A stretch of DNA of 64,000 nt from Leclercia adecarboxylata (GCF_023639785.1 NZ_CP098325.1:3968001-4032000); one strand, 5' to 3'; counted from the stretch's first letter, positions 10,735 to 20,698 are shown. Made by a program: numbers and translations. The notes: a model not told the origin generated them from the sequence alone.

Positions 10735-10816
10735 TTCCGTTCACTTTATGACCAACAGAATATGACGTTCACCTCAGCGGAATGGATATAAAGCAGAGAA
10801 GCCATAGTGAACGGAA
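10735..10816. promoter_or_regulatory. Gene-free interval before ureD with a 10-bp perfect inverted repeat
   Basis: The 240 bases between plsY and ureD hold no gene. Arms TTCCGTTCAC (10735-10744) and GTGAACGGAA (10807-10816) are exact inverted copies 62 bases apart, placed where the urease promoter should be. They could be a paired operator or an RNA structure. I do not recognise a Nac or NtrC site. Confidence 0.35.
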
Positions 10817-10949
10817 CCCTTCCATCGTTGCCCCAAAATTCTTCATCCCCGCTGGCAATAGCCCCCCATCCATAAGCGACTCATATGACAGCCTTCATTT
10901 CCGCCAGGGCATACTAAAAAAACCCTAACGGCGAGCAGATGGACGAAGC

Positions 10950-11777
10950 ATGTCAGCAACTCAGGCGCATGAAAAAACGGCAAAAGGCTGGCAGGCATCC
11001 CTTGCCCTGCACTTTTGCCACACGCCTGAAAAAACCCTTCTCCACTCTGCCCGCCACGTCGGGCCGCTCACCGTGCAACGCCCGTTCTATCCCGAAGGGG
11101 AAACCTGCCACCTCTATCTGCTGCATCCCCCCGGCGGGATTGTCGGCGGAGATGAACTGGCGATCAGGATCCATCTTGAGCCCGGAAGCCATGCGCTGAT
11201 CACCATGCCCGGCGCCAGTAAGTTCTATCGCAGCACGGGCGCTCTGGCGCGGCTGGATCAACACTTCACTCTGGACGAACAGGCGACCCTCGAGTGGCTG
11301 CCGCAGGACACCATTTTCTTTCCCGGCAGCAACGCCGCCCTGCGTTCGGTGTTTCATCTGCAGCGCAGCAGCACGCTGCTGGCTTGGGAGCTGTTTTGCC
11401 TGGGCCGCCCGGTCATCAACGAAACCTTCAGCCACGGTCGTATTGAAAGCCGCCTTGAAGTCTGGCTTGAGGGCGAGCCGCTGTTAATTGAACGCCAGCA
11501 TCTGGCCGATGGCGATCTCACCCCGGTGGCGGAACACCCGTGGATCGGCACGCTGCTGTTTTATCCGGCCAGTGACGCGCAGCTGGAAGACGTCCGCGCG
11601 CTGCTGGCTCCACTGCAGCGCTTTGCCGGAGCCACACTCACCGACGGCCTGCTGTCGGTGCGCTTTCTTGCCCATGACAACCTGATTTGCCAGCAGGCGA
11701 TGCGCGAGATCTGGCAGCACCTGCGTCCGCAGCTCACCGCCAGAGCGCCCTGCTCACCCCGCATCTGGCACACCTGA
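10950..11777 (+). CDS. ureD: UreD, urease accessory protein
   Basis: UreD binds the apo-urease UreABC and, with UreF and UreG, forms the maturation scaffold through which nickel and CO2 reach the active site. The 275-residue protein carries the family core [15 protein letters not shown] and [12 protein letters not shown] (about 36-70) and SKFYRSTGA (about 90-98). It is the first gene of a rightward urease operon, 10 bases before ureA. The N-terminus before KGWQASLAL is variable among relatives; the start chosen has GGA six bases upstream. Overall similarity to Klebsiella UreD is high. Confidence 0.95.
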   Translation: MSATQAHEKTAKGWQASLALHFCHTPEKTLLHSARHVGPLTVQRPFYPEGETCHLYLLHPPGGIVGGDELAIRIHLEPGSHALITMPGASKFYRSTGALARLDQHFTLDEQATLEWLPQDTIFFPGSNAALRSVFHLQRSSTLLAWELFCLGRPVINETFSHGRIESRLEVWLEGEPLLIERQHLADGDLTPVAEHPWIGTLLFYPASDAQLEDVRALLAPLQRFAGATLTDGLLSVRFLAHDNLICQQAMREIWQHLRPQLTARAPCSPRIWHT

Positions 11778-11787
11778 GAGAAGCACG

Positions 11788-12090
11788 ATGGAACTGACCC
11801 CCAGAGAAAAAGACAAGCTATTGCTGTTTACCGCCGCACTGGTGGCCGAGCGTCGCCTCGCCCGTGGCGTAAAGCTCAATTACCCGGAATCGGTGGCCCT
11901 GATCAGCGCCTTCATTATGGAAGGCGCGCGCGACGGTCAGACGGTTGCGGAACTCATGGAGGCGGGCCGCCATGTCCTGACCCGCGCGCAGGTGATGGAG
12001 GGCGTGCCGGAGATGATCCCGGACATTCAGGTGGAGGCCACCTTCCCGGACGGCTCCAAGCTCGTCACCGTCCACAACCCGATCCTCTGA
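11788..12090 (+). CDS. ureA: UreA, urease gamma subunit
   Basis: UreA is the smallest of the three structural subunits of the nickel urease (UreABC)3 that hydrolyses urea to ammonia and carbamate in the cytosol. The 100-residue length is exactly that of the Klebsiella subunit, beginning [18 protein letters not shown] and containing [11 protein letters not shown]. It lies between ureD (10 bases upstream) and ureB (9 bases downstream), indicating one transcript. Confidence 0.97.
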   Translation: MELTPREKDKLLLFTAALVAERRLARGVKLNYPESVALISAFIMEGARDGQTVAELMEAGRHVLTRAQVMEGVPEMIPDIQVEATFPDGSKLVTVHNPIL

Positions 12091-12099
12091 GGGGGCAGC

Positions 12100-12414
12100 A
12101 TGATCCCAGGTGAATACCAGATAAAACCCGGCCAGATCGTTATTAATGCGGATCGCAACACCCTGACGGTGATCGTCGAGAACCATGGCGACCGCCCGAT
12201 CCAGGTGGGATCCCATTACCACTTTTATGAGGTGAACCCGGCGCTGAAGTTCGATCGTGAGGCGACCAGGGGCTACCGGCTGAATATTGCCGCGGGTACT
12301 GCCGTGCGCTTTGAACCAGGGCAGAAGCGTGCCGTCACGCTGGTGCAGGTGTCTGGCGCACAGCGTATTGTCGGCTTTCGCGGCGAAGTGATGGGCGAGG
12401 TCAACCATGGCTGA
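12100..12414 (+). CDS. ureB: UreB, urease beta subunit
   Basis: UreB is the beta structural subunit, packing against UreC and helping to position the active-site flap. The 104-residue protein starts [13 protein letters not shown] and has the family segments [19 protein letters not shown] (about 27-46) and [12 protein letters not shown]. It ends inside the start of ureC (8-base overlap), consistent with coupled translation of the subunits. Confidence 0.97.
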   Translation: MIPGEYQIKPGQIVINADRNTLTVIVENHGDRPIQVGSHYHFYEVNPALKFDREATRGYRLNIAAGTAVRFEPGQKRAVTLVQVSGAQRIVGFRGEVMGEVNHG

Positions 12415-14110
12415 AATTTCGCGTCAGGCGTATGCCGACATGTTTGGCCCTACCACCGGGGACAAGGTCCGGCTGGCCGACACCGAACTGTGGATCGAGG
12501 TAGAAAACGATCTGACGATCTACGGCGAAGAGGTGAAATTCGGCGGCGGAAAAGTGATCCGCGACGGCATGGGCCAGGGGCAGATGCTGGCGCAGGAGTG
12601 CGTGGATCTGGTGCTGACCAACGCGCTGATCGTCGATCACTGGGGGATCGTCAAAGCTGATATCGGCGTGAAAGACGGCAGGATCTTCGCCATTGGCAAA
12701 GCGGGCAACCCGGACATTCAGCCCGGCGTGACGATCCCGATTGGCGCGGCCACGGAAGTGATCGCCGCCGAAGGGAAGATCGTCACCGCCGGCGGCGTCG
12801 ATACCCACATCCACTGGATCTGCCCGCAGCAGGCGGAAGAGGCGCTGGTCTCCGGCGTCACCACCATGATTGGCGGCGGCACCGGTCCTGCGGCAGGCAC
12901 AAATGCCACCACCTGCACGCCGGGGCCGTGGTATATCGCCCGCATGCTGCAGGCCATCGACACCTTGCCGGTGAATGTCGGCCTGCTGGGTAAAGGCAAC
13001 GCCTCGAACCCGGATGCCCTGCGCGAACAGGTTGCAGCCGGTGCCATTGGCCTCAAAATCCACGAGGACTGGGGCTCCACGCCTGCCGCCATCGACTGCT
13101 CCCTGACGGTGGCGGATGAGATGGATATCCAGGTGGCGCTGCACAGCGACACCCTCAATGAGGGCGGATTTGTGGAAGATACTCTGGCGGCCATCGCCGG
13201 GCGCACCATCCACACCTTCCATACCGAAGGGGCAGGCGGTGGCCACGCGCCGGATATTATTACCGCCTGCGCGCATCCCAACATTCTGCCCTCCTCCACC
13301 AACCCGACGCTGCCCTACACGGTTAATACCATAGACGAGCATCTGGACATGCTGATGGTCTGCCACCATCTCGACCCGGACATCGCCGAGGATGTGGCCT
13401 TTGCCGAATCGCGCATTCGCCGGGAGACCATTGCGGCAGAAGACGTGCTGCACGATATCGGCGCATTCTCGCTCACCTCGTCAGATTCGCAGGCGATGGG
13501 CCGCGTGGGGGAAGTGATTATCCGTACCTGGCAGGTGGCGCACCGCATGAAGGTCCAGCGCGGCCCGCTGGCGGAGGAGACGGGTGATAACGATAACCTG
13601 CGCGTGAAGCGCTATATCGCCAAGTACACCATCAACCCGGCGCTGACCCACGGCATCGCCCATGAAGTCGGATCGGTTGAGGCCGGAAAGCTGGCGGACC
13701 TGGTGGTCTGGTCCCCGGCCTTCTTCGGCGTGAAGCCCGCCACCATCGTCAAAGGCGGGATGATTGCCTGCGCGCCGATGGGCGACATCAACGCCTCGAT
13801 CCCGACGCCGCAGCCGGTGCACTACCGGCCGATGTTTGGCGCGCTGGGTGCGGCCCGCCACGCCACCCGTCTGACGTTTCTCTCCCGGGCCGCCGCCGAT
13901 AACGGCATTGCCCAGCAGCTGAACCTGCAGAGCGCCATCGCCGTGGTCAAAGGCTGCCGGACGGTGAAAAAGGCCGACATGATCCACAACGGCCTGCAGC
14001 CGAACATTACCGTCGATGCGCAAACCTACGAGGTGCGCATTGACGGGGAACTGATTACCAGCGAACCGGCAGACGTCCTGCCGATGGCGCAACGCTATTT
14101 CCTGTTCTGA
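12407..14110 (+). CDS. ureC: UreC, urease alpha (catalytic) subunit
   Basis: UreC carries the dinickel centre that hydrolyses urea. The 567-residue length equals Klebsiella UreC and all key residues are visible: His134 and His136 in DTHIHWICP, the carbamylated Lys217 in [10 protein letters not shown], His246 in [11 protein letters not shown], His272 in [12 protein letters not shown], the catalytic flap His320 in VCHHLD, and Asp360 in SSDSQAMG. The enzyme should therefore be functional once nickel is loaded by UreDEFG. It is translationally coupled to ureB and followed by ureE after 9 bases. Confidence 0.98.
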   Translation: MAEISRQAYADMFGPTTGDKVRLADTELWIEVENDLTIYGEEVKFGGGKVIRDGMGQGQMLAQECVDLVLTNALIVDHWGIVKADIGVKDGRIFAIGKAGNPDIQPGVTIPIGAATEVIAAEGKIVTAGGVDTHIHWICPQQAEEALVSGVTTMIGGGTGPAAGTNATTCTPGPWYIARMLQAIDTLPVNVGLLGKGNASNPDALREQVAAGAIGLKIHEDWGSTPAAIDCSLTVADEMDIQVALHSDTLNEGGFVEDTLAAIAGRTIHTFHTEGAGGGHAPDIITACAHPNILPSSTNPTLPYTVNTIDEHLDMLMVCHHLDPDIAEDVAFAESRIRRETIAAEDVLHDIGAFSLTSSDSQAMGRVGEVIIRTWQVAHRMKVQRGPLAEETGDNDNLRVKRYIAKYTINPALTHGIAHEVGSVEAGKLADLVVWSPAFFGVKPATIVKGGMIACAPMGDINASIPTPQPVHYRPMFGALGAARHATRLTFLSRAAADNGIAQQLNLQSAIAVVKGCRTVKKADMIHNGLQPNITVDAQTYEVRIDGELITSEPADVLPMAQRYFLF

Positions 14111-14119
14111 GGAGCCTCT

Positions 14120-14584
14120 ATGATCGCCTTAACTCAACGCCTTGATCATCCCCATCCCGTGACCGCACAGGTGACGCTGCCCATTGATGTGCGGGTAAAA
14201 AGCCGCGCCCGCGTGGTGCTTAACGATGGCCGTGACGCCGGTCTGATGCTGCCGCGCGGCCTGCTGCTGCGGGGCGGCGATCTGCTTGCCAGTGATGATG
14301 GTCAGGAAGTGGTGGAAGTCATCGCCGCGCCCGAACCGCTGTCGGTGGTGTATTGCACCGATCCGTTCCTGCTGGCCCGCGCCTGCTATCACCTGGGCAA
14401 CCGCCACGTCCCGCTGCAGATCATGCCCGGCGAGCTGCGCTACCACCACGATCACGTGCTCGACGAAATGCTGCACCTGTTGGGTCTGGAGGTGGCTTTC
14501 GCCACCCTGCCTTTTGAACCGGAAGCGGGCGCCTACGCCAGCGAAGGGCACTCACATTCGCACTCACACGCTCATTCACATTAA
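14120..14584 (+). CDS. ureE: UreE, urease nickel metallochaperone
   Basis: UreE delivers nickel to the UreG-bound maturation complex. The 154-residue protein has the two-domain UreE fold, with the peptide-binding N-terminal domain and a C-terminal metal domain containing YHLGNRHVPLQI and the metal-binding His of HDHVLDEMLHLLG. It ends in a His-rich tail (residues about 143-154, alternating H and S/A) that binds extra nickel in Klebsiella-type UreE. It lies between ureC and ureJ in the operon. Confidence 0.96.
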   Translation: MIALTQRLDHPHPVTAQVTLPIDVRVKSRARVVLNDGRDAGLMLPRGLLLRGGDLLASDDGQEVVEVIAAPEPLSVVYCTDPFLLARACYHLGNRHVPLQIMPGELRYHHDHVLDEMLHLLGLEVAFATLPFEPEAGAYASEGHSHSHSHAHSH

Positions 14585-14593
14585 GGATTCACC

Positions 14594-15133
14594 ATGCGCA
14601 CGTTGTTACCCCTGCTTCTGCTGGCCTTCTCCCTGCCCGCCCTGGCCCATCCGGGACACGGCGCCGACAGCTTTCAGGCGGGCTTTTTCCATCCTCTGAC
14701 CGGGCTCGATCATCTGCTGATGTTGACCGGCGCAGGCGTGCTCGCCGCCCTGAGTGGCCGTAAGCTGCTGATGCCTTTTGCCACCCTCGGCATGATGCTG
14801 GCCGGTGCCGTGGCGGGCAGCCTGCTGGGCGGCTTTAGCGGCATGGAGATGCTGATTATCGCCTCGCTGGCGGTGTGTGGCGTCATGATGTTCAAAACCG
14901 AAAACCGCCTGCTGCTGGCCGTGCCGGCGCTGGCGATGTTCCACGGCTGGGCGCACGGCGTGGAGATGGCGGGCCACAGCTTCTGGCTTTTCACCAGCGG
15001 CTTTATGCTCGCCAGCGCCGCGGTGCTGTGCGCAAGTTTTGCTGCGGGCATGCTGCTGCGCCGCCATGACGGGCTGCGTAAAACCTTCGGCGGCGGGCTT
15101 ATCGCCTCGGCCCTGCTGGCGCTGATGAGCTGA
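14594..15133 (+). CDS. ureJ: UreJ, HupE/UreJ-family membrane protein, probable nickel permease
   Basis: HupE/UreJ proteins are secondary metal transporters thought to bring nickel to urease or hydrogenase. The 179-residue protein has a signal-like N-terminus ending in ALA, directly followed by the family motif HPGHG (about 20-24), then [12 protein letters not shown] (about 32-44) with His and Asp on the first helix, [10 protein letters not shown], and about six membrane helices. Its place between ureE and ureF, with its stop overlapping the ureF start by one base, ties it to urease nickel supply. Substrate is inferred from context. Confidence 0.9.
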   Translation: MRTLLPLLLLAFSLPALAHPGHGADSFQAGFFHPLTGLDHLLMLTGAGVLAALSGRKLLMPFATLGMMLAGAVAGSLLGGFSGMEMLIIASLAVCGVMMFKTENRLLLAVPALAMFHGWAHGVEMAGHSFWLFTSGFMLASAAVLCASFAAGMLLRRHDGLRKTFGGGLIASALLALMS

Positions 15134-15807
15134 TGACGTCGTCCCGCCAGTGGCTGCGCCTGATGCAGCTCTCCAGCAGCAGCCTGCCGGTGGGCTCTTT
15201 TACCTGGTCCCAGGGGCTGGAGTGGGCGGTGGAAGCGGGCTGGATCACGACTGCCGACGCCTTTAAGCGCTGGCAGTGCCAGCAGATGGATCAGGGCTTT
15301 TTCTGCGTCGATCTGCCGCTGTTTTACCGCCTGTACCACGCCTGCGAACTGCACGATATAGCAGCCGCCTCGCACTGGACCGCCTGGCTGCTTGCCTGCC
15401 GGGAGACCCGGGAGCTGCGCGAGGAAGAACGCAACCGCGGCGCGGCGTTCACCCGGCTGATTAAGCACTGGGAGCCGGAGTGTCCGCCCGAATGGCTGTC
15501 GCTCTTTGCCCGCAGCCAGCTGTGCGGAATGGCGTGGCTCGGGGTGCGTTGGGGTATCGGCATGCGCGAGATGGCGCTGAGCCTCGGCTACAGCTGGATC
15601 GAAAGCGCGGTGATGGCGGGCGTAAAGCTGGTGCCGTTTGGGCAACAGGCCGCCCAGCAGCTGATTATCGAACTCTGCGACCGCTATGCCGACGGGCTTG
15701 AGCAGGCGCTGCTGCGCAGCGATGACGAGCTGGGTGCGGCCACACCGCTTGCGGCCATCGCCTCGGCGCGACACGAAACACAATATTCACGGTTATTCCG
15801 TTCCTGA
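15133..15807 (+). CDS. ureF: UreF, urease accessory protein
   Basis: UreF joins UreD and UreG in the urease maturation complex and acts as a checkpoint for GTPase activity. The 224-residue helical protein begins [21 protein letters not shown] and contains the family motif [18 protein letters not shown] (about 17-34). It overlaps the ureJ stop codon by one base and is followed by ureG after 9 bases, so translation is coupled through the operon. Confidence 0.96.
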   Translation: MTSSRQWLRLMQLSSSSLPVGSFTWSQGLEWAVEAGWITTADAFKRWQCQQMDQGFFCVDLPLFYRLYHACELHDIAAASHWTAWLLACRETRELREEERNRGAAFTRLIKHWEPECPPEWLSLFARSQLCGMAWLGVRWGIGMREMALSLGYSWIESAVMAGVKLVPFGQQAAQQLIIELCDRYADGLEQALLRSDDELGAATPLAAIASARHETQYSRLFRS

Positions 15808-15816
15808 GGAGTCTCT

Positions 15817-16434
15817 ATGTCTGAGTACAAACACCCCCTGCGCGTGGGCGTCGGCGGCCCGGTAGGTTCGGGTAAAACTGCCCTGCTGGAAGCGCTGTGT
15901 AAAGCGATGCGCGACACCTATCACCTGGCGGTGGTCACCAATGATATCTACACCAAAGAGGATCAGCGCATCCTCACCGAGGCGGGGGCACTGGAGCCGG
16001 AGCGCATCGTGGGAGTAGAGACCGGCGGCTGTCCGCATACCGCGATCCGCGAAGATGCCTCGATGAACCTGGCGGCGGTGGAAGCGTTAAGCGAAAAGTT
16101 CGGCAATCTGGATCTGATCTTTGTGGAAAGCGGCGGCGACAACCTGAGCGCCACCTTCAGCCCGGAGCTGGCGGATCTGACGATCTACGTGATCGACGTG
16201 GCGGAAGGCGAGAAGATCCCGCGCAAGGGCGGGCCGGGGATCACCAAATCCGATTTCCTGGTGATCAACAAAACGGATCTCGCCCCGTACGTGGGCGCCT
16301 CGCTGGAGGTGATGGAGCGCGACACTAACCGCATGCGCGGCGAACGACCATGGACCTTCACCAACCTGAAAGCGGGTGACGGGCTGGCGACCATCATTAG
16401 CTTCCTGGAAGAGAAAGGGATGCTGAAGGTGTAA
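15817..16434 (+). CDS. ureG: UreG, urease accessory GTPase
   Basis: UreG is the SIMIBI-class GTPase that powers nickel insertion into urease. The 205-residue protein has a P-loop GGPVGSGKT (13-21), the metal-binding CPH motif in [13 protein letters not shown] (about 68-80), [15 protein letters not shown] (about 107-121), and the guanine-specificity motif NKTD (about 152-155). It is the last gene of ureDABCEJFG and ends beside a hairpin shared with the convergent peptidase gene. Confidence 0.97.
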   Translation: MSEYKHPLRVGVGGPVGSGKTALLEALCKAMRDTYHLAVVTNDIYTKEDQRILTEAGALEPERIVGVETGGCPHTAIREDASMNLAAVEALSEKFGNLDLIFVESGGDNLSATFSPELADLTIYVIDVAEGEKIPRKGGPGITKSDFLVINKTDLAPYVGASLEVMERDTNRMRGERPWTFTNLKAGDGLATIISFLEEKGMLKV

Positions 16435-16462
16435 AAAAAAAGCCTGGCATTACGCCAGGCTT
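16432..16462 (-). terminator. Terminator between ureG and the subtilisin-like gene
   Basis: AGCCTGGC-ATTAC-GCCAGGCT is a perfect 8-bp stem. On the minus strand it is followed by nine T, a strong Rho-independent terminator for the peptidase gene. On the plus strand only a short TTT follows, so its effect on ureG is less certain. Confidence 0.85.
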
Positions 16463-16469
16463 TGCACAC

Positions 16470-18530
16470 TTATTTACAGCTGTTGCCCGTGGCGCCTTGC
16501 GCGCGCCACACGCCCCACGTGCCGCCTTTACCGGGCTCTTCCTGACCCGGATTCACGTACCACTGGTTAAACCAGATTTTGCCGTTGTGCGACACTTTGG
16601 TGCACTTCACCGGATAGGCAATCTTTGGATTGTAAGCCGGGGTGGTGTCTTTAGCCGGGGTTTCATCCTGCGCTGGCGTTTCGTCTTTAGCCGGAGTTTC
16701 GTCCTGCGCTGGCGTTTCGTCTTTCGCCGGGGTCTCGTCCTGCGCCGGAACGGCCGGTTTAGTGACCCTGATGGTCATGCTGTCCTGTGCCGTGCGGCCA
16801 TCTGCACCGGTAGTGGTCAGCGTATAGGTCGCTTCACCTTCACTGTTCGCCGGAATAACCGCATAAGCATGCGCACTGTTGACGCTGTTCACCAGCGTGC
16901 CGTTCAGCTTCTCTTCGACAAAGAAGGTGCCTGCGCCTTTGGTTACGCTCCAGTTCCAGGATTTCGCATTCAGACTCTTGCTGCCATCCAGCGGATAGGT
17001 ACTGATGCCCGTTGCCGACGAGACCATGGTGTAATCTGCCCCCGCTGCTGCCGTTGGGGCTGGCAGCGTTTCACCGCCGTTCTTCAGTGCCATAATTTTA
17101 GCCACGGCACGCTCCATATCCGGCTGCGTACCGATAATCGCCGAAGTACCACTCGCGGCAGGCGTACCGGTTTCCTGCAGAATTTGGCGCATCTGTAGAG
17201 GCGTCACCGTAATACCGTGGGCTTTAGCAATCCCCGACAGGCTGGCAACCACACCGGCGACAATCGGTGTGGATGACGAGGTCCCACCAAAGGAGTGGGT
17301 GTAGTTGGCATTCAGCGTGTTAATAAACGCGCCATAACCCGTCGTGAAGACATCGCTGCAGCCCCATGATGAACTGGTCACACGCTTGCCGTAGGTACTA
17401 AAGTTGGCTCTCTGCCCCGTTTTTGCGCAGAACGCCCCGGCGATAATCGCCCCGGAATCACGTACATGGGTGTCGAATTTGCCGTTAAAGCCCGGCGCAT
17501 CAAGGTTAATGTTTCCGTTACCCGCAGAGGTCACCACAAAAACGCCTTTATCGGTAAGCGCTTTGATGACGTTGAAATAGCCCTGATCGTTTTCAATAGG
17601 CACATAGCAGGCCGATTTGCAGGTCCCGGCCACTTCACCGCCATAGGTTTGCATGTTCAGCGAAACAACGTCCCCCGCGTTTAGCTGCGGGATCAAATTA
17701 TACAGATATGATGACGGCCAACTTGCATAGGCGACCTTGCTTTTCCAGGTGATACCACGCACGCCGGTGCCGATATCCCGCGCGGCCAGGATCCCGACAG
17801 AAGCGGTATTATGTTCCCGCTCCTTGCACGTAGTTGCCGTACTGGTCGCACTCCCCTGACTGAACGCAACAGGCGGTAAATTCAGGTGGCTGCCATTCCA
17901 TGCGCAGTTTTCGGAAGAGACAATGGTAACGCCTTCACCGTCACTGCCTTTGTAGGAATTGACGCTGTCGCGGTTAATTCCGCCCATATAATAGTCCGCC
18001 CGCTTTTCAAGAGGCGACTTTAAATAATCCTGCTTATTACGATAATCGGCGATAGCCGCTGCACCCAGGGTACCGTTAATCGCCGATTTTAATTTAGGTT
18101 TTGCGGGTAAGTCCCCTTCCGGCGTTTCGTCCAACGAAACAGGAATGGCTTCAGGATAAACGGATTCAATATTGTGATTGTGTTCCAGCTCATTAATAAT
18201 GCTGTTGATATAGTTTTTATTTTGAATCTGATTACCCGGTAAGGTAATACGTAAGTAACGATCAAAACCATAGCGCTTATTCAGCGCTGTCATTTCGGCA
18301 GCGGCCTCGCCAGCGTTTTTATCGACAGGATACATAGCGGCGACAGTGAGTGCAGGGTCGTTCAGTTTCAGTGCCGACTGGTCTGCTAAATCTGCATCGG
18401 GTTTCAGCTTAATCACAATCGAGTCGTATGCCACGCCTTCATCGGCGAGCTGTATTTGAGGGGCGGTTTCCGCATGTGCGGCGCAGGTAATGGCTGCGCA
18501 AATCAACAGTGATAAAATACTTTTTTTCAT
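16470..18530 (-). CDS. Secreted subtilisin-like (S8) protein with acidic repeat linker and chitin-binding tail
   Basis: This 686-residue exported protein has a signal peptide (about 1-20, ending AHA), a propeptide-like region, and an S8 fold. Visible active-site elements are His240 in REHNTASVGILAA, oxyanion Asn338 in VVTSAGNGN and Ser418 in FGGTSSSTPIVAG. The usual Asp-box (VxVIDTG) is replaced by VTIVSSENCAW (201-211), with no Asp, so activity may rely on Glu207 or may be lost. After the catalytic region come a PKD-like beta domain, a run of six-residue repeats (ETPAQD/ETPAKD) and a C-terminal CBM5/12-like module (NGKIWFNQWYVNPG...GVWR) that in known cases binds chitin. ATG at 18530 is preferred to an in-frame TTG at 18539. 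It diverges from the regulator at 18863. Confidence 0.85.
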   Translation of the reverse strand: MKKSILSLLICAAITCAAHAETAPQIQLADEGVAYDSIVIKLKPDADLADQSALKLNDPALTVAAMYPVDKNAGEAAAEMTALNKRYGFDRYLRITLPGNQIQNKNYINSIINELEHNHNIESVYPEAIPVSLDETPEGDLPAKPKLKSAINGTLGAAAIADYRNKQDYLKSPLEKRADYYMGGINRDSVNSYKGSDGEGVTIVSSENCAWNGSHLNLPPVAFSQGSATSTATTCKEREHNTASVGILAARDIGTGVRGITWKSKVAYASWPSSYLYNLIPQLNAGDVVSLNMQTYGGEVAGTCKSACYVPIENDQGYFNVIKALTDKGVFVVTSAGNGNINLDAPGFNGKFDTHVRDSGAIIAGAFCAKTGQRANFSTYGKRVTSSSWGCSDVFTTGYGAFINTLNANYTHSFGGTSSSTPIVAGVVASLSGIAKAHGITVTPLQMRQILQETGTPAASGTSAIIGTQPDMERAVAKIMALKNGGETLPAPTAAAGADYTMVSSATGISTYPLDGSKSLNAKSWNWSVTKGAGTFFVEEKLNGTLVNSVNSAHAYAVIPANSEGEATYTLTTTGADGRTAQDSMTIRVTKPAVPAQDETPAKDETPAQDETPAKDETPAQDETPAKDTTPAYNPKIAYPVKCTKVSHNGKIWFNQWYVNPGQEEPGKGGTWGVWRAQGATGNSCK
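16637..16748 (-). repeat. 18-bp tandem repeats coding an acidic/proline linker
   Basis: About six 18-base units in the peptidase gene alternate two versions (coding ETPAQD and ETPAKD). They form a flexible linker between the beta domain and the chitin-binding module; the number of units is likely to vary between strains. Confidence 0.8.
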
Positions 18531-18539
18531 TTTAGCCAA

Positions 18540-18862
18540 CGTTCCTTTATGACATATTATAAATAACCTTCCTGATTTTCAGCATGAATGAAAATTACAC
18601 CTCGGCCAATGAGAGTCTTCTTTCAAAAAAACAAGAACAATCTCGCCACCACAATTCCCCCGCAAACAACGACCCGGAAAAATATGTCAACAAGAAGCGA
18701 GGATAAAAATAACCAAATTAAGCGCGTGAAGTTTAAAAAAAGATAAATCAAGTACAGTTTATGCTATTAATGTTTTTATATCACCAGTAGGCCATTATTC
18801 TCTTCCTGTAAAATATATTCCTGTTATCACCCTCAACCTCGCATAAACGCGTCAGGAATCCA
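18540..18862. promoter_or_regulatory. AT-rich divergent control region
   Basis: A 320-base gene-free, AT-rich stretch between the leftward peptidase gene and the rightward LuxR-type regulator. It should hold both promoters. I see no clear operator palindrome or small gene in it. Confidence 0.5.
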
Positions 18863-19528
18863 ATGACCATTAATATTGTAATTGCGGATGGACACCCCCT
18901 TATTCGTCGGGGCGTGCACGCTATGATCATGAACAGCGACGCGCGCGCTGCTGATGCCATCCTTGATGACGTTTACATTTCGGGTGAAGCGGCCACAACG
19001 GGCGAGTTAATCGCCCTGCTTGCCCGGCAGCCAACGGATGTTTTATTCCTGGGATATACCCTTATCCGTTCGCTAAACGATATGGAAGGCCTGGCGCTGG
19101 TGAAATGGTTAGTGCATCACTATCCGACGCTTAAAATCGTTATGCTCTCGCCCGATACCAACCCGCTTATCATCCGTCTGTCGCTGGAGGCGGGGGCCAG
19201 CGCGTATCTGAGCCAGAATATGAATGAGACGATCCTTCGCCAGGCGCTTCAGTCGGTGATGAGCGGCGAAGTCTTTGTTGAGCGCACGCTGATGAACACG
19301 CTTTTCCAGAAAGGCGCAGATAACGACGCCCTTTCACCGCGAGAAACGGAAGTGCTGCGTTTGATCTGCAAGGGGCTTAGCCTGACGGATATCTCACGGC
19401 GTCTGCATCTGAGCATCAAAACCGTGAGCGCACATAAAATGCGGGCGATGGAGAAACTGCGGGTGAAAAATGATTGCCAGCTTTACTGCCTGCTGGCGAA
19501 AACCCGGATGTTCGATATCGCACTCTGA
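18863..19528 (+). CDS. RcsB-like response regulator with degenerate receiver and LuxR-type HTH
   Basis: The 221-residue protein has an N-terminal receiver-like domain (about 1-125) and a C-terminal LuxR/FixJ helix-turn-helix (about 155-200: LSPRETEVLRLICKGLSL, then ISRRLHLSIKTVSAHK), arranged as in RcsB. Two receiver positions are abnormal. The acidic pair at the start is IVIADGHP (Asp9 then Gly10 instead of a second Asp), and the phosphoacceptor site reads DVLFLGYTL, with Gly64 where RcsB has Asp56. It is therefore probably not phosphorylated and may act through dimerisation or heterodimers, as atypical RcsB partners do. It diverges from the S8 gene and may control it. No cognate kinase is nearby. 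Confidence 0.85.
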   Translation: MTINIVIADGHPLIRRGVHAMIMNSDARAADAILDDVYISGEAATTGELIALLARQPTDVLFLGYTLIRSLNDMEGLALVKWLVHHYPTLKIVMLSPDTNPLIIRLSLEAGASAYLSQNMNETILRQALQSVMSGEVFVERTLMNTLFQKGADNDALSPRETEVLRLICKGLSLTDISRRLHLSIKTVSAHKMRAMEKLRVKNDCQLYCLLAKTRMFDIAL

Positions 19529-19547
19529 CATCCGGGCAAGGCTTACA

Positions 19548-20561
19548 TCACGCGGCGGGTAACTCCGCCAGCGGCCAGCGCGGGCGCACAGAGACGCTGA
19601 GATCTGCCGTGGCGTTCGACTTCAGACGCACCATTCCGGCATAGGCGATCATCGCGCCGTTATCGGTGCAAAATTCCGGGCGGGCATAGAACACTTCACC
19701 CCGGCGTTTTTGCATCATCTCGGCGAGCTTCGCGCGCAGGGTACGGTTAGCGCTGACGCCGCCCGCCATCACCAGGCGCTTAAAGCCGGTCTGATCCAGC
19801 GCGCGCTTGCACTTGATCATCAGCGTATCCACCACCGCATCTTCAAAAGCACGCGCAATGTCGGCGCGAGTCTGATCGTCGCCTTCATTATTACGGATAG
19901 TATTTGCCGCGAAGGTTTTCAGGCCCGAGAAGCTGAAATCCAGCCCTGGCCTGTCGGTCATCGGACGCGGGAAGACAAAGCGCCCTTCCGTGCCCTGCGC
20001 CGCCATCTTCGACAGCATCGGACCGCCCGGGTAATCGAGTCCCAGCAGCTTGGCGGTTTTATCAAAGGCTTCACCCGCCGCATCGTCAATGGATTCACCC
20101 AGCAACTCATACTGACCGATACCGGTCACGCTAATCAGCTGGGTATGGCCGCCGGAAACCAGCAGCGCGACAAACGGAAATTCAGGGGGATTCTCTTCCA
20201 GCATCGGTGCCAGCAGATGCCCTTCCATATGGTGAACCGGGATCGCCGGTACATCCCACGCGAAGGCGAGGGATCGTCCGATGGTGGCCCCCACCAGCAG
20301 CGCGCCCACCAGGCCTGGACCGGCCGTGTAGGCCACGGCGTCGATATCTTTCGCCGTAAAGCCTGCCTCTTTCAGCGCCGCCTGGATCAGGGGCACCGTT
20401 TTACGCACATGGTCGCGGGAGGCCAGCTCCGGCACCACGCCGCCGTAGTCGGCATGTAATTTTACCTGACTATACAGTTGGTTGGCGACCAGCCCTTTTT
20501 CATCATCGTAAATCGCGATGCCGGTTTCATCGCAGGATGTTTCAATACCCAGTACACGCAT
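19548..20561 (-). CDS. tsaD: TsaD, tRNA N6-threonylcarbamoyladenosine transferase
   Basis: TsaD transfers the threonylcarbamoyl group to A37 of ANN-decoding tRNAs, with TsaB and TsaE. The 337-residue ASKHA-fold protein shows ETSCDETG (7-14), the metal-binding pair in [11 protein letters not shown] (His111 and His115 by E. coli numbering), [19 protein letters not shown] and [12 protein letters not shown] near the C-terminus. It is divergent from rpsU, as in E. coli, and essential there. In E. coli plsY and tsaD are separated by the ttd tartrate genes; here the urease and peptidase genes occupy that place. Confidence 0.97.
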   Translation of the reverse strand: MRVLGIETSCDETGIAIYDDEKGLVANQLYSQVKLHADYGGVVPELASRDHVRKTVPLIQAALKEAGFTAKDIDAVAYTAGPGLVGALLVGATIGRSLAFAWDVPAIPVHHMEGHLLAPMLEENPPEFPFVALLVSGGHTQLISVTGIGQYELLGESIDDAAGEAFDKTAKLLGLDYPGGPMLSKMAAQGTEGRFVFPRPMTDRPGLDFSFSGLKTFAANTIRNNEGDDQTRADIARAFEDAVVDTLMIKCKRALDQTGFKRLVMAGGVSANRTLRAKLAEMMQKRRGEVFYARPEFCTDNGAMIAYAGMVRLKSNATADLSVSVRPRWPLAELPAA

Positions 20562-20698
20562 GACTTGTTTTACCTCACTCAGATACCGCGCAGTGTAGAG
20601 CCTGGGCGGGTTGATGTAAAACTTTCCTCACCCCTGGAGTTCTCTTCGTGTATACTCCTCACCCTTATAAAAGTCCCTTTCAAAAACGGCCGCGGTGC

